This document shows, piece after piece, positions 1-7,850 of a stretch of DNA of 64,000 bases. Position 1 is the stretch's first letter. Every line of letters begins with the position of its first letter. A program made the translations under genes and the position numbers. This stretch comes from Chitinophagaceae bacterium. GTDB lineage: Bacteria; Bacteroidota; Bacteroidia; Chitinophagales; Chitinophagaceae. The notes under the pieces were generated by a model, which saw nothing but the letters and a program-made list of their open reading frames with translations, ran no database searches and was not told the origin of the DNA. The stretch covers positions 1-64,000 of the forward strand of contig CANGIT010000007.1 of the NCBI GenBank assembly GCA_947454155.1. Reading direction: 5' to 3'.

Positions 1-582
1 CAATACATCAGCTTCAGAGGCATATACTACAGCTAATTGGTTTCGGGATATTTCTTTAGGAATCAGATGATTCTTTATGGCATCAGCATGAATATGATAA
101 TTGATTTTTGAAAGTGTTCTCTGGAAACTCCAGTCCAGTTTCATACGATCGTTTTCTTCTTGTTTGAGACGTTGAAACTCTTTGATCAAATAGAATTTGA
201 ACTCGGCACTGATCCAGGTTGCAAATTCAAAGGCGATATCCCGATGGGCAAATGTACCTCCATATCTCCCCGTTTTTGAAACAATGCCAATTGCATTTGT
301 TGCCAAAATCCAGTATTTGGGTGTCAGAGAAAAACTGTTAGCCCCTGAAGCATTTTTAATTCCATCGAATTCGATGGAATTAAACGCCGGATTGTGAAAT
401 TTTTCCCATAACCCAATGAACTCAATTGTACTTCGATTCCTCATCCAGTTTTGTAAGATATAATCACTTCTTTCTAGGTCCTTATATCTTGCCATATCAG
501 TCAAGCTAATGTAATCATTTGAAGATGCTGAAAAGAAAGATATATTAACTCCTTTGACTTCAATTTTTTTATTCTTGCCCAT
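1..582 (-). CDS. KilA-N domain protein (partial, C-terminus beyond window)
   Basis: Starts at an ATG ending at 582 and runs off the left edge, leaving 194 residues visible with no stop. The visible part is a KilA-N domain: YISLTDMARYKD at residues 24-35, NPAFNSIEFDGIKN from residue 64, RYGGTFAHRDIAFEFATW at about 106-123, then a charged helix. KilA-N is a DNA-binding fold known from phage antirepressors and also from stand-alone chromosomal genes in Bacteroidota. No phage genes are visible beside it, so prophage origin is not supported here, although the left flank is unseen. The coding sequence holds a 30-bp perfect palindrome at 355-384. A DNA-binding or regulatory role is inferred from the fold; target unknown. 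Confidence 0.82.
   Translation of the reverse strand, partial: MGKNKKIEVKGVNISFFSASSNDYISLTDMARYKDLERSDYILQNWMRNRSTIEFIGLWEKFHNPAFNSIEFDGIKNASGANSFSLTPKYWILATNAIGIVSKTGRYGGTFAHRDIAFEFATWISAEFKFYLIKEFQRLKQEENDRMKLDWSFQRTLSKINYHIHADAIKNHLIPKEISRNQLAVVYASEADVL
355..384. repeat. 30-bp perfect palindrome inside the KilA-N gene
   Basis: Every base from 355 to 384 pairs with its mirror position around the centre at 369/370 (core GAATTC). It lies wholly inside the coding sequence, covering residues 67-76. The encoded peptide matches the conserved KilA-N core, so protein constraint explains part of the sequence but not the full symmetry. A binding site for the encoded protein is speculation. Confidence 0.9.
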
Positions 583-633
583 ATTACTGTTTGAAATTTA
601 TCAATCAGCAAAATTGGACGAAGGCAAAATCAA

Positions 634-647
634 AAATCATGTGATTT
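634..647. promoter_or_regulatory. Short palindrome upstream of the KilA-N gene
   Basis: AAATCA-TG-TGATTT forms a 6+2+6 inverted repeat about 50 bp upstream of the KilA-N start codon. Placement is compatible with an operator, but the motif is short and could be chance. Confidence 0.25.
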
Positions 648-696
648 ACAACACAACAAAGGAAGAATTTCACTGGAATACATGAGTGATTATGAC

Positions 697-723
697 AATA
701 AAAAACTCCTGCATGCAGGAGTT
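697..723 (-). terminator. Intrinsic terminator of carB
   Basis: A 20-bp perfect palindrome at 704-723 (AACTCCTGCA/TGCAGGAGTT) is followed on the minus strand by TTTTTATT. It lies about 40 bp beyond the carB stop codon, the usual place for a Rho-independent terminator. Confidence 0.85.
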
Positions 724-760
724 GAAAGTAATATCAGTGAATCAGTTTGCGCTCTTCCAT

Positions 761-3601
761 TTATTTGGAAAGGTGCATGCTGCGTTCTTTATACAATTGT
801 CGGAAATAAGGATCGCGCAAGTCTTTGATGAAGCGGATGGCTTCGCCGGTGCTTTTCATTTCGGGTCCGAGTTCTTTATTCACGCCCGGGAATTTATTGA
901 AAGAGAATACAGGCTCTTTGATGGCAAATCCGGTGAGGTTTTTCTTGAAAGTAAAGTCTTTCAGTTTAGCTTCACCCATCATCACTTTGGTAGCCACATT
1001 CAGATAAGGAATCTGATAGGCTTTGGCGATAAACGGTGTGGTGCGGGAAGCACGGGGATTGGCCTCAATCACAAAAACATTACCGTCTTTGATGGCAAAC
1101 TGAATATTGATGAGCCCTCGAATGTCCAAGGCTCTGGCAATTTTTTCGGCGTACTCTTCCATCGTGTGTACAATGAGCGGACTCAGGTTGAACTGTGGCA
1201 ACACGGCATTGCTGTCGCCGCTGTGAATACCGGCAGGTTCAATATGCTCCATCACCCCCATCACATGAAAATCGGTACCGTCGAAGATGCCATCAATTTC
1301 GGCTTCCTGACAACGGTCGAGGAAATGATCGATCAGGATTTTATTGCCAGGCAAATGTTTGAGCAAACTCAACACGCCTTTTTCCAGTTCTTCGTCGTTG
1401 ATGACGATTCGCATGCGCTGTCCACCCAACACATAACTCGGGCGCACCAGTACAGGATAACCCACTTCCTGCGCCACTTCGATAGCATCGTCGGTATTAT
1501 AAGCTGTGCCATATTTCGGATAAGGAATGCCAAGGTCTTTCAACAAATCGCTGAAACGGCCGCGATCTTCGGCGATGTCCATATTATCGAATGCAGTGCC
1601 GATGATTTTGATACCTTTTTCGTGCAGTCGTTTCGCCAGCTTCAGCGCGGTTTGTCCGCCCAATTGCACAATAACCCCTTCAGGTTTTTCGTGCTCCACA
1701 ATTTCCCAGAGGTGTTCCCAGAAAACCGGTTCGAAATATAATTTATCGGCAATGTCGAAATCAGTGGAAACGGTCTCCGGATTACAATTGACCATGATGG
1801 CTTCGTAGCCACATTCTTTGATGGCCAGCAATCCATGCACACAGCAGTAATCAAACTCAATGCCCTGGCCGATTCTATTGGGACCTGAACCAAGCACGAT
1901 GATCTTTTTCTTGTTGCTCACCAGCGATTCATTCGATAACAATTGTCCTTCGGATGGACGGGTTTCGAAAGTGGAATAGAAATAGGGCGTCTTGGCTTCA
2001 AACTCCGCGCTGCAAGTGTCCACCATTTTATACACTCTGGTAAGTCCCATCGCTTTACGACGTTGGTAGAGCGATTCCACATCTTCCTCTCGCATGATTC
2101 TTACAATTTGCTCATCGCTGAAACCCAGCATTTTGGCTTCGGTGAGCAATTCGTCGGATAAAGTGGAAAGACTGCAATTGGCCATCTTCTTTTCCAGCTC
2201 GCATATTTTTTGAATCTGGTAGATAAACCAGCGGTCAATCATGGTGTTCTCGCAAATTCTTTTTACGGAAGCGCCAGCCATCAATGCATCTTTGATGCGG
2301 AACAGCCGATCCCATTTGGGCGTTTTGATATAGTCGAGCAGTTCATCGGAATGCATCAGACTTTTGCCGTAATAACCCAATCCCACCGCTTCGTTTTCCA
2401 GACTTTGACAGGCTTTCTGTATAGCTTCAGCGAAACTGCGTCCAATACCCATCACCTCTCCCACACTTTTCATCTGAAAGCCGAGGGTATCGTTGGCGCC
2501 TTTGAATTTATCGAAATTCCAGCGGGGGATTTTCACAATCACATAGTCGAGAGCGGGCTCAAAGTAGGCTGAAGTGGATTGGGTGATTTGATTTTTGAGT
2601 TCGTCCAGATTATAGCCCAGCGCGAGTTTGGCGGCGATTTTGGCAATCGGATAACCGGTGGCTTTACTGGCCAGCGCCGAAGAGCGGCTCACGCGTGGAT
2701 TGATTTCCACCACGATGATTTCTTCGGTTTGCGGATTTAGGGCGAACTGTACATTACAACCGCCGGCAAAGTTGCCGAGGTTGCGCATCATGCGAATGGC
2801 GGTATTGCGCATCAGCTGAAATGCGGTATCAGAGAGTGTCATAGCCGGAGCCACCGTAATGCTGTCGCCGGTATGTACGCCCATCGGGTCGAAATTTTCT
2901 ACGGTGCAAATGATGGCCACATTGTCGGCATTGTCGCGCAACAGTTCCAGCTCAAATTCTTTCCAACCCAGTACTGCCTTTTCTACAAGCACCTCATGAA
3001 TAGGCGATGCTTTCAAACCATTATTGAGCGCTTCATCGAGTTCTTCCTTTTTAAACACAATACCACCGCCGGTTCCACCCAAAGTGAAAGAAGGGCGTAT
3101 CACCAAAGGGAAACCGATGGATTGCGCAAATTCCTTTCCTTCCAGAAATGAGTTGGCTATTTTGGCCGGACAAACCGGAATGCCCATTTCGAGCATCCAC
3201 TGACGGAACTTTTCTCTGTCCTCGGCCTTGTCTATCGCTTTGATATCCACGCCAATCAGTTGCACATTGTATTTTTCCCAGATACCCAGCTCATCCACTT
3301 CTTTACACAGATTAAGTGCTGTTTGTCCGCCCATGGTGGGCAATACTGCGTCTATCTGGTTTTCTTCCAGAATCTGTTCGATACTTTCAACGGTCAGCGG
3401 CAATAAATATACCCTGTCGGCCATCATCGGGTCGGTCATGATGGTGGCGGGGTTGCTGTTGATCAGAATGACCTTCACGCCTTCTTCGCGAAGGCTACGT
3501 GCGGCCTGCGTTCCGCTGTAGTCAAATTCACAAGCTTGACCGATAATAATGGGTCCGCTGCCGATAATTAAAACAGATTGGATTGCGTTATTTTTTGGCA
3601 T
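761..3601 (-). CDS. carB: Carbamoyl-phosphate synthase large subunit
   Basis: The large subunit makes carbamoyl phosphate from bicarbonate, ammonia (from glutamine via CarA) and two ATP, feeding pyrimidine and arginine synthesis. Both homologous ATP-grasp halves are present: GSGPIIIGQACEFDYSG near residue 14 and its counterpart GSGPNRIGQGIEFDY near 570, each followed by an NPR metal/ATP motif (INPRVSRSS, ANPRASRTT). The start at 3601 (MPKNNAIQ) is preferred over an ATG at 3658 because a TAnnTTTG box lies at 3629-3636, between them. The protein is 946 residues, against about 1,070 in E. coli: it ends just after the second ATP-grasp half, so the C-terminal MGS-like allosteric domain is absent. 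A terminator follows directly, so this is a natural end; similar short forms are known in Bacteroidota. carA is not in the window. Confidence 0.97.
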   Translation of the reverse strand: MPKNNAIQSVLIIGSGPIIIGQACEFDYSGTQAARSLREEGVKVILINSNPATIMTDPMMADRVYLLPLTVESIEQILEENQIDAVLPTMGGQTALNLCKEVDELGIWEKYNVQLIGVDIKAIDKAEDREKFRQWMLEMGIPVCPAKIANSFLEGKEFAQSIGFPLVIRPSFTLGGTGGGIVFKKEELDEALNNGLKASPIHEVLVEKAVLGWKEFELELLRDNADNVAIICTVENFDPMGVHTGDSITVAPAMTLSDTAFQLMRNTAIRMMRNLGNFAGGCNVQFALNPQTEEIIVVEINPRVSRSSALASKATGYPIAKIAAKLALGYNLDELKNQITQSTSAYFEPALDYVIVKIPRWNFDKFKGANDTLGFQMKSVGEVMGIGRSFAEAIQKACQSLENEAVGLGYYGKSLMHSDELLDYIKTPKWDRLFRIKDALMAGASVKRICENTMIDRWFIYQIQKICELEKKMANCSLSTLSDELLTEAKMLGFSDEQIVRIMREEDVESLYQRRKAMGLTRVYKMVDTCSAEFEAKTPYFYSTFETRPSEGQLLSNESLVSNKKKIIVLGSGPNRIGQGIEFDYCCVHGLLAIKECGYEAIMVNCNPETVSTDFDIADKLYFEPVFWEHLWEIVEHEKPEGVIVQLGGQTALKLAKRLHEKGIKIIGTAFDNMDIAEDRGRFSDLLKDLGIPYPKYGTAYNTDDAIEVAQEVGYPVLVRPSYVLGGQRMRIVINDEELEKGVLSLLKHLPGNKILIDHFLDRCQEAEIDGIFDGTDFHVMGVMEHIEPAGIHSGDSNAVLPQFNLSPLIVHTMEEYAEKIARALDIRGLINIQFAIKDGNVFVIEANPRASRTTPFIAKAYQIPYLNVATKVMMGEAKLKDFTFKKNLTGFAIKEPVFSFNKFPGVNKELGPEMKSTGEAIRFIKDLRDPYFRQLYKERSMHLSK

Positions 3602-3628
3602 AGTTGGAGTGCCGTGGAGAGTGGCGTG

Positions 3629-3636
3629 CAAAAGTA
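3629..3636 (-). promoter_or_regulatory. -7 box (TACTTTTG) for carB
   Basis: Matches the Bacteroidota -7 consensus TAnnTTTG, 27 bp upstream of the carB ATG. No convincing -33 TTG at normal spacing was found. Confidence 0.5.
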
Positions 3637-3748
3637 AAGCGAAAAAGGGAGGAGGCAAAAACTGAATCAGATTATTTAAATATTAATGGCATATGGGTAT
3701 CAATCAGGCTTCATTTGTTGCCATGGTGTCATCTACACTCAGCTGGCT

Positions 3749-3756
3749 TACTTTTG
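3749..3756 (+). promoter_or_regulatory. -7 box (TACTTTTG) for the DUF4153 gene
   Basis: Matches TAnnTTTG and lies 30 bp before the ATG at 3787. It would drive the first gene of the 3.8-9.5 kb cluster. No -33 element is clear. Confidence 0.45.
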
Positions 3757-3786
3757 TACGCTTCTATCCCTACTTAATACTCATCT

Positions 3787-5685
3787 ATGCAATCGGTTAG
3801 TTTAAAAAATCTTTTCGAAAAAGCCTTGCAATCATTGCGTCGCTTCCCCTTTACGCTTCTTTTCACCGTGATTGGCGTGAGCACCACTTTATATCTTATT
3901 CAACACAATATCGAACCCGAAGATGATCTGGAGAAATTAAACCTCATCATCACCTCCGTACTGGGATTGTCGGTGTTTTTTTCCATTCATATGTTGACAG
4001 AGAAGATGAAAGCCTCAATTGGGCTGAAATCGTTGTTGGCAGGGGCCGGACTGCTTTTTTTAGGTGGCGTTTATTTTACGCTGCCCTTGAAAAGGGATGA
4101 AGTGGGATCGCAACCGGTTTATCTCCGTCTGTTTGTGTTTTTTGTTTGTGCTCACCTGCTGGCCGCATTCATTCCTTTCATCAAAAATAAAAACCTGAAT
4201 GGCTTCTGGCAATACAACCGCAAGTTGTTCATTCGTTTTCTTACTTCCGCTTTGTTTTCTGCTGTAATCTTCGCCGGATTAAGTCTGGCGCTGTTGGCCA
4301 TCCATCAGCTGTTTGATGTTAGAATTGATGTTAAACGCTACCCCGAGATGTGGGTGGTGGTAGCCGGTATCTTCAACACCTGGATGTTTCTGTCTGGTGT
4401 GCCTCGGCATTTTGAAGCACTGGATGCCGACATAGACTATCCAAAAGGGCTTCGCATTTTCGCGCAATACGTTCTTCTGCCTTTGCTGGTGCTTTATTTA
4501 CTGATTTTGTATGCTTACGGCGCAAAAATCATTCTGCTGTGGAACTGGCCAAAAGGCATCATCTCTTATCTGGTCATCTGCGTTGCGGCTGTAGGGTCGC
4601 TCACTTTTCTATTTTTATATCCTTACGGCGAAAGTGAGGAACACCAGTGGATCAAAAAGGCCGGTAGAATATTTTACTTGCTGATGCTTCCACTGCTGAT
4701 TTTATTGTTCATCGCCATCTCCATGCGTCTTAGCGATTATGGTATCACCATGCACCGTTACATCATTTTCATGATGGGTTTATGGCTGAGTGCCGTTTCC
4801 CTTTACACCATCAGCGGCCGAGCCAATATTCGTTTCATTCCCATGAGCCTGACCGCATTTTTGCTGATTTCCATTATCGGACCCTGGAGTATGTTTTCCG
4901 TAAGTGAAAGATCGCAAGTAAACCGCCTGGAAAAAATGCTTACTCAACATGGTATTTTGAAAGAGAGAAAAATTGTCAACGAGAATTTATTGCCTTCGGG
5001 AAAGACCAATACCACCGACAATCTTGATGGTATGAAGAACAGCCTTAAGCTAAATGATTCATTGCAAACAGAAGTAAGCTCCATACTCGATTACTTGAGT
5101 AACATCAACCGTTTGGAATCCATCAATCCCTGGTTTTCACAGAACATGGATTCACTCAAAAGAAAATTGAATAGATACGAAATTTCCGATTTGTATATGC
5201 AAGCCATGGGCTTGCAATATAACGGAGGCGAAATGGAGGATTCGACAGCGGAAGCAGTGAACAGTTTGCAGATTCATCCTGAAAAAGCTATGGTGGCCTT
5301 GCCTGTAAGTGGCTACGATGTTGTTTATCCAATTGATGAAGATGATTACAGCGAACAAACAGAAGGCATGTTGATTGGTAGTTTCAGATTCGATGGTCAA
5401 AACTACCGGCTGACCTACTCCGGAACCGACCATGCAGGCATCAATTTCAGTAACAACAGCGACACTACTACTTTTTATCTGGATAGTTTGGTCAACGAGC
5501 AGCAACTTAACAATCAGGAGAAAAAACCTACACAAGAACAAATGACATTCTCCCTTTCTGGAAAAACAATCGATGCCAAATTGATCGTTACTGAACTCTA
5601 TGTAGACAAGAAAGTATCGGCCACTCATCAAAATATTTATCAAATAAAGACCATGAAAGGCTGGCTGCTGCTAAAGAAAAAATAA
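3787..5685 (+). CDS. DUF4153 domain-containing integral membrane protein
   Basis: A 632-residue protein with about ten hydrophobic segments in residues 15-375 (first pass near LLFTVIGVSTTLYLI), followed by a soluble C-terminal part of about 250 residues rich in Asn, Ser and Asp. The transmembrane pattern and the RYPEMWVVVAGIFNTWMFLSGVP region match the DUF4153 family, which has no established function. It is the first of six co-directional genes, with 12 bp to the beta-barrel gene downstream and a promoter box upstream. Which side of the membrane the C-terminal domain faces cannot be decided by eye. Confidence 0.8.
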   Translation: MQSVSLKNLFEKALQSLRRFPFTLLFTVIGVSTTLYLIQHNIEPEDDLEKLNLIITSVLGLSVFFSIHMLTEKMKASIGLKSLLAGAGLLFLGGVYFTLPLKRDEVGSQPVYLRLFVFFVCAHLLAAFIPFIKNKNLNGFWQYNRKLFIRFLTSALFSAVIFAGLSLALLAIHQLFDVRIDVKRYPEMWVVVAGIFNTWMFLSGVPRHFEALDADIDYPKGLRIFAQYVLLPLLVLYLLILYAYGAKIILLWNWPKGIISYLVICVAAVGSLTFLFLYPYGESEEHQWIKKAGRIFYLLMLPLLILLFIAISMRLSDYGITMHRYIIFMMGLWLSAVSLYTISGRANIRFIPMSLTAFLLISIIGPWSMFSVSERSQVNRLEKMLTQHGILKERKIVNENLLPSGKTNTTDNLDGMKNSLKLNDSLQTEVSSILDYLSNINRLESINPWFSQNMDSLKRKLNRYEISDLYMQAMGLQYNGGEMEDSTAEAVNSLQIHPEKAMVALPVSGYDVVYPIDEDDYSEQTEGMLIGSFRFDGQNYRLTYSGTDHAGINFSNNSDTTTFYLDSLVNEQQLNNQEKKPTQEQMTFSLSGKTIDAKLIVTELYVDKKVSATHQNIYQIKTMKGWLLLKKK

Positions 5686-5697
5686 AACAACGACGAA

Positions 5698-6435
5698 ATG
5701 AAACAAATTGCTATGTCTAACAAACTGATTATTCTTCTGATGTTTGGTGTGCAAACTTTTTCCGCATCGGCACAGCAAACCAGCTGGAACGTTGGTTTCA
5801 GTTCTGGTCTTTTCAAGTTCATTGGAGCGTCTACCGAAAAAACAACATTACTCATCACCAGCACAAACGGCGCATCAGCCTACACCAACAACCCTTACGG
5901 CAACAACTACGCGCTTTGTTATGGCGTTACCGGAGGTGTGGAACGCACCAGCAAAAGCAAATGGAAATTCGGCACAGAAATGGGCTATGAATTAAGAAGA
6001 AGCATGATCAACGTAGATCAAGTCAGTCTGCGCGATGGTCTCATCAATGCTACTGGCAAGTCTTTCTTGAAGTTGAATACCTTCAATCTTTTCCCTTACT
6101 TCGGACATGGCTTCAACATTAATAAAACGAGCTGGGATCTTGTGGCAGGTGTTGAAATGTCGTACATCGCCAATGCTATTGAAAAAGGAAATGCAACAGA
6201 CATTAATCAAGTGCATTACAGCAGCTACAGAGACAGAACCAACATACATTTCGATTGGAGCCCAAGCATCAAGCTGAATTGCCGTTACAAACAAATCGGT
6301 TGGTTTGCCGGCTATTCGGCAGGAACCAATAATTATCTGAAAAACTATATCGGTGGTGTGAATTCAGTTTATGGTCGCTTGATGCGCTTCGGTATGAAGT
6401 GGAACTGGGATAGAAAAAAATTCAGCAAAAAATAA
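5698..6435 (+). CDS. Secreted outer-membrane beta-barrel-like protein
   Basis: 245 residues with an N-terminal signal peptide (LIILLMFGVQTFSASAQ) ending near residue 26. The rest alternates aromatic and polar residues in short strands (WNVGFSSGLFKF, WKFGTEMGYELRR, WFAGYSAGTNNYL), and ends in a basic tail after an FGMKWNW strand, as in small OMP_b-brl/PorT-like barrels. An alternative start is the ATG at 5713. It follows the DUF4153 gene by 12 bp, so co-transcription is likely. Function is unknown; placement in the outer membrane is inferred from the strand pattern. Confidence 0.65.
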   Translation: MKQIAMSNKLIILLMFGVQTFSASAQQTSWNVGFSSGLFKFIGASTEKTTLLITSTNGASAYTNNPYGNNYALCYGVTGGVERTSKSKWKFGTEMGYELRRSMINVDQVSLRDGLINATGKSFLKLNTFNLFPYFGHGFNINKTSWDLVAGVEMSYIANAIEKGNATDINQVHYSSYRDRTNIHFDWSPSIKLNCRYKQIGWFAGYSAGTNNYLKNYIGGVNSVYGRLMRFGMKWNWDRKKFSKK

Positions 6436-6444
6436 ATTCATTTT

Positions 6445-6807
6445 TTGAAAGTCCGAATAAAAAATTACTGTTACTCGTTGGCACTTATCGTTTCCCTGTG
6501 TGGCATTTTTTCGCATGGTCCACATGGCGGATGGGTGCTGGGCTTCATCATCAGCTGTTATTTCGGCATGATGATATCGGCAGCGCTGTGGTTGCTAAAA
6601 ATAAAAGGGTGGTTAAAATATGTATTGAGTATTTTGATACCTCTCTTTAGTTTGGCATCAGGAATTTATTTGATTAAAAAAGCGCCGGAGCTGATAACAG
6701 ATTGGCTGACCAACATACTCTATCTATTGATATTGCTGTTGGATTATGTTTTTTGGATTGAAATCTCCAATCTATTGGCGAGAAAAAAAGCAAATCCAAC
6801 TCCTTGA
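6445..6807 (+). CDS. Small four-helix membrane protein, TTG start
   Basis: 120 residues, nearly all hydrophobic, with about four membrane spans and a short basic C-terminus (LLARKKANPTP). There is no ATG near the 5' end: the likely start is TTG at 6445 (or ATT at 6436), and the first internal ATG would remove the first span. The frame is the same as that of the preceding barrel gene and opens directly after that gene's TAA, so translation probably depends on coupling. Family not recognised; function unknown. Confidence 0.5.
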   Translation: MKVRIKNYCYSLALIVSLCGIFSHGPHGGWVLGFIISCYFGMMISAALWLLKIKGWLKYVLSILIPLFSLASGIYLIKKAPELITDWLTNILYLLILLLDYVFWIEISNLLARKKANPTP

Positions 6808-6866
6808 ATTTTTAATTGGCATAAAAATCCGATTCTGCAATATCTTTAACACGCTAAAAAACAGAC

Positions 6867-7319
6867 ATGAAAAAACTTACCATTTCGCTGCTTTCTCTCT
6901 CACTACTGATGGCATGCCATACCGTAGAAGACAAAACCAAAAAAGTCATCAACAAAAGTGGTGAAGTGATTGGCAAAGGCGCCACAGAGTTTGCGAAAGG
7001 GATTTCCGAAGGCGTGGACAAAACGCTGGAATGCAAGCTGACAATCAGCCCTGCACTACAACAAAAAGGATTGAAGACAGGGAAGTTCAGTGTGGAGACA
7101 GACAGTACAGGCCTGCACCACAACAAACTGGTGGTTTATATGATTTTTGACAAAGACCTGATTCAAACGCTTTCGTTCAAAGTATACGACAACAAGGGAT
7201 TGGAAGCGGGACGCAGTTATTTTATGGTAAGCGGAAAAGCAGGTGAGGCCAAATATTTGGATGTGTTGTTCGACCCCAGAACAGATATTGAAACCAGAAG
7301 CAGCATCACGATAGAATAA
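6867..7319 (+). CDS. Lipoprotein of unknown function
   Basis: 150 residues with a lipoprotein signal: basic start MKKL, hydrophobic stretch, and lipobox LMAC with the lipidated Cys at 17. A short charged, helix-prone region (DKTKKVINKSGEVIGKGATEF) follows, then a beta-rich domain of about 95 residues ending in SSITIE. The family is not recognised. It stands between a small membrane gene and a YcxB-like gene on the same strand, which fits an envelope-related cluster. The start is supported by the signal peptide beginning directly at the ATG. Confidence 0.7.
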   Translation: MKKLTISLLSLSLLMACHTVEDKTKKVINKSGEVIGKGATEFAKGISEGVDKTLECKLTISPALQQKGLKTGKFSVETDSTGLHHNKLVVYMIFDKDLIQTLSFKVYDNKGLEAGRSYFMVSGKAGEAKYLDVLFDPRTDIETRSSITIE

Positions 7320-7351
7320 ACTCAAACATCAACCATCCATCACAACAACAA

Positions 7352-7843
7352 ATGCCCGAAATCAATATCAAAACAAAAATCAAACAAAACGAATTTATAA
7401 AAGTGAATTACCTCCTTTTATGGATGAAGCCGATAGTAAAAGTGTTTGCCGTATTTTGTTTGTTGTTGGTAACCTACGACACTTATTATTCCATTTATGA
7501 CCCTTACTTTTACGACCGCAGCATGTGGCTGTATTTTGGCATGATCGCCTTCTGGATGGTGATGATTTGGTTTGTGGCCAGAAGAAATTTCCGCAGCAAT
7601 AAAAGAATACAAGAACAACTTACCTATACCATTGAAGATGACAAATTCTCTGTTACGGGTGAAAGTTTCAAATCTGAAATGACCTGGAACAAGGTCTATA
7701 AGATTATCAAAACCAAAAAATGGTTGCTGGTATTTCAAAGCCGTCAGTCGGCCAACTTCATAGACATTCATCACTGTGACAACGCTACAATGGAAGCGCT
7801 TAATTCCATTTGTCATCGCCACCAAATCAAGAACAACCTTTGA
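7352..7843 (+). CDS. YcxB-like membrane protein
   Basis: 163 residues. A cytoplasmic N-terminus is followed by two membrane spans (about residues 26-46 and 57-75) and a soluble C-terminal domain with the pattern LTYTIEDDKFSVTGE ... TWNKVYKIIKTKKWLLVF, typical of the YcxB-like C-terminal domain. These proteins are widespread, with unknown biochemical role. The gene lies 32 bp after the lipoprotein gene and 7 bp before the TPR gene, so all are probably one transcript. Confidence 0.65.
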   Translation: MPEINIKTKIKQNEFIKVNYLLLWMKPIVKVFAVFCLLLVTYDTYYSIYDPYFYDRSMWLYFGMIAFWMVMIWFVARRNFRSNKRIQEQLTYTIEDDKFSVTGESFKSEMTWNKVYKIIKTKKWLLVFQSRQSANFIDIHHCDNATMEALNSICHRHQIKNNL

Positions 7844-7850
7844 TTGTTTT

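Noticed and set aside
1..582. Prophage edge suggested by the KilA-N domain
   Set aside because: KilA-N proteins also occur as ordinary chromosomal genes, and no integrase, att site or phage structural gene is visible.
686..1741. 351-residue reading frame antisense to carB
   Set aside because: Fully inside the carB coding region on the opposite strand; composition follows the reverse of carB codons and shows no motif.
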